From positions 1 through 56,292 of the forward strand of contig NZ_PJMC01000024.1 in assembly GCF_002892795.1 (NCBI RefSeq): 56,292 bases of DNA, read 5' to 3'. Positions 7,428 to 15,339 of the stretch are shown here, piece by piece. Below the pieces are notes generated by a model. It saw nothing but the letters and a program-made list of their open reading frames with translations. It was not told where the DNA came from and ran no database searches. The first letter of the stretch is position 1. Every line of letters starts with the position of its first letter. This DNA is from Arthrobacter sp. AFG20. GTDB taxonomy: Bacteria; Actinomycetota; Actinomycetes; Actinomycetales; Micrococcaceae. A program made the position numbers and the translations under genes.

Positions 7428-7880
7428 ATGGCAAATGGGGGCCGCAGCGTGTTTCTCACGCAGCAACAGAAGAAAGAGCGGCTGGCAGACCGCATGGGGA
7501 TCCTGGTGGATATCTGGGAGTCCGATCACAACACTGCGCTCACGTACCCTCATGTGGAAGAAGCACTTTCAGCGCACGGAATCCACCTATCGCGGACGCG
7601 GTGGTCCTACTTGATCAACGGCACCGGCAGCCTGGTGACCGATCAGGAACTGCTAAAGGGCATAGCAGAGTACGTTTTTGCCGTACCCGCCAGTTACCTC
7701 TGTGATCTCAACAGTGAGACTCCCCCTGAGGTGGAAGCGCGCATGGAGTTCCTTGTGCAGATGCGCAAGCTCAAGGTGAAGAACTTTGCGGCGAGAAACC
7801 TTGGGGCCACCTCGCCCGAAATGCTACGGACGATTACCCGGATCATCGATGCGTCGATGAACGGCGAAGAGGAAGACTGA
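7428..7880 (+). CDS. Xre-like transcriptional regulator
   Basis: This 150-residue protein has a predicted N-terminal helix-turn-helix. The pattern YPHVEEALSAHGIHLSRTRWSYLINGTGSLVTDQELLKGIAEYVFAVPASYL (from about residue 37) is the Xre/Cro type with a long variant turn. The C-terminal 60 residues are helical and acidic. An AAGGAG ribosome site precedes the ATG. The next gene, an ImmA/IrrE-like protease, starts immediately after its stop. In known ImmR/ImmA-type pairs the protease inactivates the regulator to release mobile-element genes. This protein is the candidate repressor of the transfer operon at 10554. Confidence 0.8.
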   Translation: MANGGRSVFLTQQQKKERLADRMGILVDIWESDHNTALTYPHVEEALSAHGIHLSRTRWSYLINGTGSLVTDQELLKGIAEYVFAVPASYLCDLNSETPPEVEARMEFLVQMRKLKVKNFAARNLGATSPEMLRTITRIIDASMNGEEED

Positions 7881-8327
7881 ATGGGCCTCCCGCCGGTCGC
7901 AGAAAAGGTCCGGGAGTTATGCGGAGACGGCACGACGTCAATGGCGGAAGTCCTCGAACGTCTGGCCGTCATCTGCGAAAAGCCGATCAAGCTGATCGAG
8001 CAGGAGGGGTCTTGGGGAACTCTGACAGCCTTCAAATTGGACTTTGAAGATCACTTCAAGATCTATGTCCCGCCGCAAAACTCCACGCAGTACAAGCTTC
8101 ACTGCATCTATCACGAGCTCGGACACATATATCTGGAGAGCTTCCAAGGCCACCTGGTTCTGCCCGATTTCTCTGAAGAGATGCTGAAGGAGGCTGCCCG
8201 CGCGAAAAGCATGAGCTGCTGTTCTGTTCCGAATCATCCCGTAGAACGTTGGGTGGAGGATTTTGCATTCGAGATGTCAAAGAAGACCCGCGCGCGCAGC
8301 TCCTCCGAGACTGATCCCTTCCTCTGA
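7881..8327 (+). CDS. ImmA/IrrE-family metallopeptidase
   Basis: This is a 148-residue protein with the zinc motif HELGH (YHELGHIYLE, near residue 78) and a downstream EDFAFEM segment whose acidic residues could give the third zinc ligand. The length and the motif place it in the ImmA/IrrE (COG2856-like) family of regulated proteases. The usual substrate is the Xre regulator encoded next to it. It starts directly after the regulator stop and the membrane-protein gene follows after 6 nt, so the three form one transcription unit. Confidence 0.85.
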   Translation: MGLPPVAEKVRELCGDGTTSMAEVLERLAVICEKPIKLIEQEGSWGTLTAFKLDFEDHFKIYVPPQNSTQYKLHCIYHELGHIYLESFQGHLVLPDFSEEMLKEAARAKSMSCCSVPNHPVERWVEDFAFEMSKKTRARSSSETDPFL

Positions 8328-8333
8328 TAGACC

Positions 8334-9245
8334 ATGAAACAGTTACTCTTTGCGCTGCTGAGTGCCCTATGCCTCCTTCGGATCCCCTCAGTAGTCAAGG
8401 TGGCGGAAGCCCGAGCATCGTGGGTGGCATCGATGTTCGGCCTGGCGGCGCTTTATGTCCTGGGAACGGTTACGCCGCTGGCGTCCATCGACAGCTACCT
8501 CGGTGGCGTCAACGTGACGAATCTTCTTCAAGCCATCTTCGCGCTGTTGGCGATCTTCTTCTTCAACGACAGTGTTCGGCGGTTAGCAAACGTACCAGTC
8601 AAGTGGACTTACTATGCTCCGTTGCTGAGCATTCCCATCATGATTGTCAGCTTTGCCCTCATTGAGAACAAAGGTCCAACCTCTGCGGACTTCATTGATT
8701 ACCGCATGGACCAACTCGCAACTGCCACGTACAGCGGCACGTACATGTTCGCGTTACTCTTCACCGTGCTTAGGATCATCTACATGCTTCGGCACAAGGC
8801 CAGAGGCCTGTACGCAACATTCTCAGCGGGCTTGGTCGTGGTTGCGGCGGCCGTCTCGTGCCACATTGCATATGTGCTGCTATTCCACTTCACGCCCTGG
8901 GATGCCTTTGCAGAGGCGATCGGAGCCTGGTTTGACCGTCTTTTCTATGCCGGCCTCTCGGTGACGGCTGCCGGGTGGCTGATTCTTTTCCTGTCCAAGC
9001 AGCTGCCGAGGTTGCGGCTCTGGATGATCGATGCGCTTTGGCTTATTGCGCTGAGGATCCGGGTAAATGCAGATCAGTCCCGGTTTAGTCCGGCCTGGGA
9101 CCTGTTCAATGAAACGCTGGAAAATGGGGTCTACAAAAGCCTCATTGTTCTGCACAACTACCAGCGGGGGAACATGTGCCCTTTCCCGGAGTCTGTTCAG
9201 GGCAGGATCAGCCAGATCGAGGCCAAGCTGGACGCGCGGGTCTAG
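8334..9245 (+). CDS. MAB_1171c-like multi-pass membrane protein
   Basis: This is a 303-residue protein with about seven transmembrane helices between residues 1 and 220. They are separated by short loops, and a roughly 85-residue cytoplasmic tail ends in a predicted coiled helix. The pattern matches the MAB_1171c family, often called putative transporters, found in actinobacteria beside Xre and ImmA-type genes. It could act as a sensor or exporter whose tail controls the protease. Its stop overlaps the stop of the convergent hydrolase gene by 4 bp. The role is inferred from context. Confidence 0.75.
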   Translation: MKQLLFALLSALCLLRIPSVVKVAEARASWVASMFGLAALYVLGTVTPLASIDSYLGGVNVTNLLQAIFALLAIFFFNDSVRRLANVPVKWTYYAPLLSIPIMIVSFALIENKGPTSADFIDYRMDQLATATYSGTYMFALLFTVLRIIYMLRHKARGLYATFSAGLVVVAAAVSCHIAYVLLFHFTPWDAFAEAIGAWFDRLFYAGLSVTAAGWLILFLSKQLPRLRLWMIDALWLIALRIRVNADQSRFSPAWDLFNETLENGVYKSLIVLHNYQRGNMCPFPESVQGRISQIEAKLDARV

Positions 9246-10393
9246 CCTTCGGTCAGGATCGTTTTGTTGATCCAACTCGTGAGTTCGTTGGTGAAGGTGT
9301 GAGGCGACACATTCCACTCCTGGGTGTGGTGCGCCTCAGGTAAGGAAATCAGGGTGACGGTGTCGGGGTTCGCGCATTGGAACGCCGCCGAGATTTCCCA
9401 GGGAACCTCCTGATCCGCGCTCGAGTGCAGGACCAGGGTTGGGATTGACACCCGGTTAGGTATGTCGACCCATTCAAGGGCATCGAAGTTGATCGGTTCG
9501 TCCAGCCCGAGCATCTTCGCGAATGGGGGAGCCTGCAGCAAGGACATAACAAGGCAGGCACCTAGCGCAGGCACGCCGGCGGCCTCCGCTCCTGCCGTGA
9601 TGGTTTTACGCCAGCTCGTGACCGGTCCTACCAGAACGATCCCGGCGATCCGGTCACGGTAGGCGCTGCGCTCCGCTGTGAGCAGGGCAATGGTCCCACC
9701 CATTGACCAGCCCGAGAGGATGATTCGCCGTGCGCCCTGAGCCACGGCGTAGGCCACAGCGCTTTCCACGTCACGCCATTCGGTTTGACCAAGGTGGCTC
9801 GATTCGGCCTGTGGTGGGCTGACCTCCAGGTCGCTGCGGAATGAGGGCACCAAGGACGTGAATCCCAAGGGGCTGAAGGCGTGGACGTCACGGAACATGA
9901 TCGAGCGGTCGGTCCAGCTGCCATGGATATGGATCACCCATGTATCTGCGTTCTTACCTTCAAATAGCCATCCCGGCGCCGCACCGTAAGCGGTAGGGAT
10001 GAGCACTTCTTCAAACCGTTCGGCCACCGCGGAGGGTTCGAAGAACACGTCGGGGGTCCAGTCGACCACGGGTCCTAAAGTCCCTGGCCCGGAACCAGGG
10101 GGATGAATTAGCCGTTCCACGAACTTTTGATCCTCGTCGATCAGCGTGACCTCGCCGACTCTGGTGTAGCGCTCTGCCACCGGATCGAACACGGCGAAGT
10201 CGCCGTGGGCTTTGGTGTAGTCATCCAAGTCGATGCGGACTCTGCTGCCATCATCTGTCAGCTCGGCGCGACGGTAGTCCTTTGGACTACGTTTAACGAT
10301 CTTGCGGGCCATGATGACCGCGAATCCAAATAGCGAGCCCGCGGGTACGAGAAACGCCAGGCAGGCGAGGCCACGCCGTGTCGTCAGCATCAT
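9242..10393 (-). CDS. Membrane-anchored alpha/beta hydrolase
   Basis: This is a 383-residue protein. An N-terminal hydrophobic helix (LACLAFLVPAGSLFGFAVI, residues 9-27) probably anchors it in the membrane. The alpha/beta-hydrolase core has the nucleophile elbow GWSMGG (near residue 215), the oxyanion-type HIHGSW (near residue 152), an acid in VLHSSADQEVP and the catalytic His in EAHH (near residue 356). GGAAGG precedes the first ATG. It runs tail-to-tail with the membrane-protein gene and diverges from the transfer operon. This suggests it makes, modifies or removes a small molecule for the switch. The substrate is unknown. Confidence 0.8.
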   Translation of the reverse strand: MMLTTRRGLACLAFLVPAGSLFGFAVIMARKIVKRSPKDYRRAELTDDGSRVRIDLDDYTKAHGDFAVFDPVAERYTRVGEVTLIDEDQKFVERLIHPPGSGPGTLGPVVDWTPDVFFEPSAVAERFEEVLIPTAYGAAPGWLFEGKNADTWVIHIHGSWTDRSIMFRDVHAFSPLGFTSLVPSFRSDLEVSPPQAESSHLGQTEWRDVESAVAYAVAQGARRIILSGWSMGGTIALLTAERSAYRDRIAGIVLVGPVTSWRKTITAGAEAAGVPALGACLVMSLLQAPPFAKMLGLDEPINFDALEWVDIPNRVSIPTLVLHSSADQEVPWEISAAFQCANPDTVTLISLPEAHHTQEWNVSPHTFTNELTSWINKTILTEG

Positions 10394-10463
10394 GTCCCAC
10401 CTTCCAGCGGCCGATTCGATCGAAGCCCACTCATCGTAGACGTTCCTTTAGCTCTGGATACGT

Positions 10464-10516
10464 ATGAAGCATGCCCACTACATGCATTGCACATGTCCAC
10501 TACAGGCCTGTATCCT
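10464..10516 (+). promoter_or_regulatory. Promoter and operator region of the transfer operon
   Basis: A promoter can be drawn with -35 TTGCAC (10487-10492), an 18-nt spacer and -10 TATCCT (10511-10516). Repeated words (CACTACATGC, GCACATG, TCCACTACA and an inverted GAAGCATG) cover and flank the -35 box. They resemble the motif before the Xre gene at 7293-7317. That is the expected layout for repression by the Xre-like protein. Confidence 0.45.
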
Positions 10517-10553
10517 TGGTGTGGGCCAGTTGGGGGCCCAAAGGGGGATTTGC

Positions 10554-11633
10554 ATGCAGCGGAAGTCACTTGGTCTCGTGGCGCTGATCGCGGTCCCCGC
10601 CATCTTGATGGGACTGGTCCTTTCCATCCTCTTACTCTTTGCGCCGGCAAAGCCCGCGGCTGCCGACTGCGGCCCGACCGTCTCAGTGACAATCGCCGGC
10701 GACACGAAGGTCGATGGCTATTCCCAGGAGCAGTTGAAGAACGCAGCGTCGATCCTGGGCGCAGGCAAGGCGCTGAACCTACCTTTGAAGGGCCAGATGA
10801 TTAGCGTCATGGTCGCCCTGGGCGAATCGGGGCTGCGTGTTCTGGACCGCGGCGACGGCGCCGGGCCGGACTCCCGGGGGTTGTTCCAACAGCGTGACAA
10901 CGGCGCGTGGGGCTCCTACACGGACCGCATGGACCCGACCATTAGCGCCACGAACTTCATCAAGGCCCTCCAGAAGGTGGATGGGTGGGAGCTGCTGGAG
11001 CCGACCCTCGCCGGCAATAAAGTCCAGCGCAACGCCGACCCGTATCACTATCAGAAGTACTGGCCCGAGGCCGTCGAACTCGTGCAAGCACTCTCGGACG
11101 GCAAGTTCTCGCTGGAAGGCAGCGACTGCGCCATCCCGGGGAAGTCCGATGCCGGGGACGACTACCCGTGGAAAAACTCTCCGACCTGGATGCAGGTAGA
11201 TGCCGGAGCGGCTGCCGCTTCACCGCTGGGCATGTTCTATCGCGAATGCGTGGATTTTGCCCTGTGGCGGGTGAACCAGCAGATGGGGTCCACCGGGGAG
11301 CCGTTCAAATTCCTCAACAGCAACTTCCGTCCTGATGGCCAGCGCCTTGGTTCGGCCCTGACGTGGAAGGCCGGGTGGGACGCCAAGGGCTGGCCAACCG
11401 GTTCCGTCCCTCGTGTCGGGGCCGTCGTCTGGTACGCGCCCGGTGCCGGGGGAGCGGACCCGACCTATGGACACGTCGCCGTGGTCAAGGAGGTCAAGGA
11501 CAACGGGACCTACGTCGAAGAGGGCTACAACGGCAACCCGCCGCCGGATGACCACAACTACTACACCCGCACGGTCAGCAACACGGTCCCGTCCGCATTC
11601 CTGTACCTGCCCACCCAAGAGGAGAAGAAGTGA
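10554..11633 (+). CDS. Conjugation peptidoglycan hydrolase, lysozyme-like plus CHAP
   Basis: This 359-residue secreted or membrane-anchored enzyme begins with a hydrophobic helix (GLVALIAVPAILMGLVLSIL, residues 6-25). A lytic transglycosylase-like domain follows with the probable catalytic Glu in MVALGESGL (near residue 90) and GLFQQR. The C-terminal CHAP amidase domain has catalytic Cys in YRECVDFAL (near residue 231) and His in YGHVAVV (near residue 306). Such two-domain enzymes open the cell wall for type IV secretion in Gram-positive bacteria. AAGGGGG before the ATG supports this start over one 30 codons upstream. It leads the operon. Confidence 0.9.
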   Translation: MQRKSLGLVALIAVPAILMGLVLSILLLFAPAKPAAADCGPTVSVTIAGDTKVDGYSQEQLKNAASILGAGKALNLPLKGQMISVMVALGESGLRVLDRGDGAGPDSRGLFQQRDNGAWGSYTDRMDPTISATNFIKALQKVDGWELLEPTLAGNKVQRNADPYHYQKYWPEAVELVQALSDGKFSLEGSDCAIPGKSDAGDDYPWKNSPTWMQVDAGAAAASPLGMFYRECVDFALWRVNQQMGSTGEPFKFLNSNFRPDGQRLGSALTWKAGWDAKGWPTGSVPRVGAVVWYAPGAGGADPTYGHVAVVKEVKDNGTYVEEGYNGNPPPDDHNYYTRTVSNTVPSAFLYLPTQEEKK

Positions 11634-12142
11634 AAAAGTCACTGCCACTGACCGCGGTGGTCCTGCTGTGCGCGGCCTGCGCACCGGCCGCGAACACAGC
11701 ACCGGCCCCGGCGACCAGCATGGCCGCCACGGCTTCTGCGCCGGTCTCGCTGAGCGCCGACAGCGGCCCGCAAGCTCCCGGCGGCACCGTGCCGGCCACC
11801 CTCGGGATCACCTGGGACCAGGCCAGCAAGGACGCCGCCGTAGACACCGCGCAGAAGGCCATGACGGACTTCGCCCGCCCGGGCGTGGAGGAAAAGCAGT
11901 GGGCCAATGACCTTGCCCGCTGGCTCACGCCACAGGCCACCGCCGACTACTCCGCTGTAGACCCCGCCAACGTCCCCGCCACCCGGGTCACCGGCCCCGC
12001 GACGCTGACGGTTGATGAAGCCAACGGATACGGCGTTATGGCTGCGGTGCCGACCGATGCCGGGACGTACACCCTGCAGCTGCTCCGCACCGGCCCAGAA
12101 GCCCCCTGGAAGGTCAACCGGCTCACACCGCCAACGTCCTGA
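11630..12142 (+). CDS. Conjugation lipoprotein
   Basis: This is a 170-residue protein with a lipoprotein signal: KKSLPLTAVVLLCAAC, where Cys17 would be lipidated. A Thr/Ala/Pro-rich linker follows, then a small domain (residues 60-170) with the look of an NTF2-like fold. The GTG start overlaps the stop of the hydrolase gene by 4 nt, showing translational coupling. It is probably an outer-face component of the secretion channel. No specific family was recognised. Confidence 0.75.
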   Translation: MKKSLPLTAVVLLCAACAPAANTAPAPATSMAATASAPVSLSADSGPQAPGGTVPATLGITWDQASKDAAVDTAQKAMTDFARPGVEEKQWANDLARWLTPQATADYSAVDPANVPATRVTGPATLTVDEANGYGVMAAVPTDAGTYTLQLLRTGPEAPWKVNRLTPPTS

Positions 12143-12186
12143 AAGCCCGCACCTCACCCACTCATCAACGTAAGGAATCAGGTTTC

Positions 12187-13644
12187 ATGAGCACCACACC
12201 AACCGAGGTCCTGGCCTTCCCGAACATCAAGGCCATCATCAGCGACAACGGGACCGCCGAGGTCACCGTGGCCGGCAACTCCCGCGTCGTCCCTGCAGGG
12301 GAGACGCTGCAGGATCTGCGCGACAACGCCCTGGCCCTTGTCGTGGCCGAAGCCAAGACGCTGCAGCGCCCCGTCCGGGTCCGCATCGAGGATCCCGAAG
12401 GCCACGGCGAACTGATCGTCCACCCGGACGGCAAAGTCGAATCCGTCTCCTACGAGCCCCGGTCCACCCGCCGCCGCACTGCCGCTCCCGCCAGTGCGCC
12501 CGCTGCGGCCGCCGCCGAAGTCACCGACACCACTCCCGAGCCAACGCCGGTCGCGAAGCCTGAACCTGCCCAGCCGACGGTGGAACGCCAGTCTTGGCCG
12601 CCCATTGCCGCGGAGACGGCCTTGGTCGAAGACTTTGCTCCGGCTGCCGGGGCACCGGAGCAGCCTGTTGAAGCCGAAGCACCCGTGACCCGACGCAGTT
12701 TGAAGGAGACCTCCTTCCTGGTCAGCGCCCCTGTGCTGGAGCCAGCCACCCAGGGCTGGCGCGGGACCCTGACCCGCTTGGGCTTCCGGATGGATCCGTC
12801 AGCGGAGGAGCTGTCCGAGCGCGAAGACATCCGCACCGTAAGCCAGCACTGGCCCGGTCCGCGGACCATCGCCGTCGTCAACCGCAAGGGCGGGGCGAAC
12901 AAGACGCCCACGGTTGTGATGCTCTCGGCGATCCTTGCCCGCTACAGTGGCGCGGCAACAGTGGCATGGGACAACAACGAATCCCAGGGCACCCTGGGAT
13001 GGCGGACCGAGAAAGGCGCCCACGACCGCAGCGTCCTGGACCTGATCGATTCCTCCACGGAGCTGCTGTCCCCGTCCACGAACGCGGCCGAAATCGCCAA
13101 ATTCGTCCACCACCAGACCGCCGACAAGTTCGACGTTTTGCGCTCAGACGAAAACGAAGAAGGCGACCACGAAGTCACTGCCGAGGAAGTGGACATCGCC
13201 CACCAGGTCCTCACCCGGTACTACCGACTGGTCATCATGGACTCCGGCAACACCGCCCGCGCGGCCAACTGGCGTCGGATGATCGACCACACCAACCAGC
13301 TCGTCGTCCCGGTCACCGCCATCGAGGACCGTGCAGAAGCAGCCCGGCTGACACTGCAGACCCTCGAATCCCGTGGTGGCCACGACGCCGAGCTGGCACG
13401 CAACGCCGTCGTGATCGTCTCCGAGTCAACCGACGCCAAGCGCAGCATGGGCGGGGACGCCCTCAAGCGCGCCAAAGCCGAGGCTCAGCGGATCGCTGAC
13501 GGCTTCGAGCCGTTCGTGCGCACCGTCGTCCGCATCCCGTACGACCCCGCTCTGGTGAACGGACCTATCCGCTACGAGGCGCTCCAGCCTGCGACCCAGC
13601 GGGCCTGGCTCGCGGCGGCGGCCGCCGTGGCCAAAGGCTTCTAG
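12187..13644 (+). CDS. ParA/MinD-like ATPase of the transfer operon
   Basis: This is a 485-residue protein. Residues 1-90 form a small domain; residues 95-180 are a Pro/Ala/Glu-rich linker. A ParA/MinD-like ATPase fold follows from about residue 225. The Walker A motif is unusual: VNRKGGANKTP, with Asn for the usual Gly and Pro after the Thr. Walker B is around LVIMDSGNT (near residue 350). This type occurs in actinobacterial conjugation clusters and is not part of the plasmid partition operon. It may position the secretion machine or deliver DNA to it. The next gene belongs to DUF6668. Confidence 0.8.
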   Translation: MSTTPTEVLAFPNIKAIISDNGTAEVTVAGNSRVVPAGETLQDLRDNALALVVAEAKTLQRPVRVRIEDPEGHGELIVHPDGKVESVSYEPRSTRRRTAAPASAPAAAAAEVTDTTPEPTPVAKPEPAQPTVERQSWPPIAAETALVEDFAPAAGAPEQPVEAEAPVTRRSLKETSFLVSAPVLEPATQGWRGTLTRLGFRMDPSAEELSEREDIRTVSQHWPGPRTIAVVNRKGGANKTPTVVMLSAILARYSGAATVAWDNNESQGTLGWRTEKGAHDRSVLDLIDSSTELLSPSTNAAEIAKFVHHQTADKFDVLRSDENEEGDHEVTAEEVDIAHQVLTRYYRLVIMDSGNTARAANWRRMIDHTNQLVVPVTAIEDRAEAARLTLQTLESRGGHDAELARNAVVIVSESTDAKRSMGGDALKRAKAEAQRIADGFEPFVRTVVRIPYDPALVNGPIRYEALQPATQRAWLAAAAAVAKGF

Positions 13645-13683
13645 AACGATCCCCACGGAACTTGAGAGTTGAGAGGAGGAATC

Positions 13684-14283
13684 ATGCAGCAGACCCTGAA
13701 CCCCTGGGTGACCCGCCCCACGGCCGATGAACCGGCAGAGGAAACACTGGACGCGGCTGTTCCGCCCGCGGCGGTCATCAGCGCCCCGCTGCGGGGCATG
13801 ATCGAGCCAGACGCGGCAGACCGGCTGGCGTCCCGCAACATGGCCGGCACAGCAAGGCTCTGGGTTGTTGGTACCCATGGGGGAGCGGGTGAAAGCCGGA
13901 TCGCTGACCTTATCGAGTCTGCCCGTTCGACGGATCATTGCTGGCCTGTTCTTACCAGCGGCGGCAAGCCGCGGGTGCTGCTGGTCTGCCGGGCAGACAT
14001 GCGCGGCCTGACAACTGCTAGGAACGCGCTCACCCAGTGGGCGTCAGGCGCAGCCCCCCAGATCAACCTCCTCGGCCTCGCCGTCCTGGCAGACGCCCCA
14101 GGAAAGACACCCAAAGCACTCCGGGACTTCGCCGCCCTCGTAGGCGGCGGGGCACCGAGGCTCTGGACCTTGCCCTGGGTGGACGCCTGGCGGCACACCG
14201 ACACCACAGCGCTGCCAGCCATCCGCGAATACCAGCGCTTCATTACCGACGTGGCCGCCCTAGCCACGGCAACCAACCACTGA
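13684..14283 (+). CDS. DUF6668-family protein
   Basis: This is a 199-residue protein with the signature WVVGTHGGAGES (near residue 60), which looks like a degenerate P-loop. A second strand (VLLVCRADMRGL) and a C-terminal helix follow. In actinobacterial transfer operons it follows a ParA-like gene, as here. A role as ATPase partner or non-hydrolysing paralogue is an inference. The start is set by GAGAGGAGGAATC before the ATG, five codons inside the longest frame. Confidence 0.75.
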   Translation: MQQTLNPWVTRPTADEPAEETLDAAVPPAAVISAPLRGMIEPDAADRLASRNMAGTARLWVVGTHGGAGESRIADLIESARSTDHCWPVLTSGGKPRVLLVCRADMRGLTTARNALTQWASGAAPQINLLGLAVLADAPGKTPKALRDFAALVGGGAPRLWTLPWVDAWRHTDTTALPAIREYQRFITDVAALATATNH

Positions 14284-14294
14284 AAGGTCTCACC

Positions 14295-14564
14295 ATGAAC
14301 ACGTTCACCGCGCTCTCCACCAGCGTCATTCCCAACCCCACCCCCGTCGTCCCCGAGCAGGCCGGCGGCCTGCTGACCATCCTGAACTGGGCCTCCGGCA
14401 TCGGCCTGGTCCTCGGCGTCCTGGGCGTCATCATCGTCGGCATCGGCATGGTCATCCAGCTCCAGCGCGGTGAAGGCGCACAGGCCATCGGCAAGCTCGG
14501 CTGGGTCCTCATGGGCTGCATCATCATCACCGGCGCCGCAGGCATCGTCCGCGCCTTCGTCTAA
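14295..14564 (+). CDS. VirB2/TrbC-like small membrane protein
   Basis: This 89-residue protein has a polar N-terminus and two transmembrane helices (IGLVLGVLGVIIVGIGMVI and LGWVLMGCIIITGAAGIVRA) joined by a short charged loop, QLQRGEGAQ. Size and topology match VirB2/TrbC pilin-like subunits of type IV secretion systems. It lies between the DUF6668 gene and a VirB8-like gene. Assignment to a pilin role is by topology and context only. A clear GAAAGG site precedes its ATG. Confidence 0.75.
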   Translation: MNTFTALSTSVIPNPTPVVPEQAGGLLTILNWASGIGLVLGVLGVIIVGIGMVIQLQRGEGAQAIGKLGWVLMGCIIITGAAGIVRAFV

Positions 14565-14591
14565 GCCACCACCATCTACGGGAGGTTCCGT

Positions 14592-15338
14592 ATGAGCCAG
14601 TCAACAGAGAGCACCACCGAAAGCAATCCGTTCACCAGACCCGGCTTCATCATCGCGGCCGCGCTGGTGGTCGCACTGGTTGCGGCAGGGATCGTCATCT
14701 TCCTGCTCCCCAAAGGACAGAGCAACGCGGAGCCCGCACCGGCTACAAGCAGCACAGCCACCGCCAGACCCAGCGCTTCGAGCGACGGAGGAAAGAGCAT
14801 TTGCGGGCTGCCGTCTTCCTCAGAGACCTCACTGGGTACAGCGCCCACCTCACAATGGGAGTTGGTGGGCAAAATGGCGACCCCCACAGATCCTGAAGTT
14901 GGTCCCGGCAAAACCGATACGAACGGCTTCCGCTCATGCTTCGCACATTCACCCACCGGGTCCCTCTACGCGGCTATGAACGTCGCTGCCCTTGGATCCT
15001 CGGGGAATCCCGACATTCTCAAGCAGGTAGCGGACAAGCTTCTCGTCCCGGGAGCCGGTAGAGACGCCGCGTTGAAGGAGACGGCCAGCGGCACCTCATC
15101 CAGTGGCAGCAGCACAACGATTCAGGTGAAGGGCTTCCTGCTCAAGTCCTACACACCGTCGGAAGCCTCCGTCGACCTCGCCTTCGCCACGGAAACGGGA
15201 GCCTTGGGCCGCACAACCTTCTCCATGCGCTGGATGGACGGAGATTGGAAGGTCAAACCCGCAGACGATGGAGCCACCTTCGGCCATATCTCCCAGCTCA
15301 GGGACCTGAGCGGCTTCATCCTCTGGTCGGGAATCTGA
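14592..15338 (+). CDS. VirB8/TcpC-like bitopic membrane protein
   Basis: This is a 248-residue protein. A single membrane helix (FIIAAALVVALVAAGIVIFLL, positions 14647-14709) is followed by a Ser/Thr/Ala-rich linker and an extracytoplasmic domain. The end of that domain (TTFSMRWMDGDWKVKPADDG) fits the last strands of an NTF2-like fold. That architecture is known for VirB8 and TcpC channel proteins. A GGGAGG ribosome site precedes the ATG and the next gene starts one base after the stop. The two Cys residues in the outer domain could form a disulphide. Confidence 0.7.
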   Translation: MSQSTESTTESNPFTRPGFIIAAALVVALVAAGIVIFLLPKGQSNAEPAPATSSTATARPSASSDGGKSICGLPSSSETSLGTAPTSQWELVGKMATPTDPEVGPGKTDTNGFRSCFAHSPTGSLYAAMNVAALGSSGNPDILKQVADKLLVPGAGRDAALKETASGTSSSGSSTTIQVKGFLLKSYTPSEASVDLAFATETGALGRTTFSMRWMDGDWKVKPADDGATFGHISQLRDLSGFILWSGI

Positions 15339-15339
15339 C

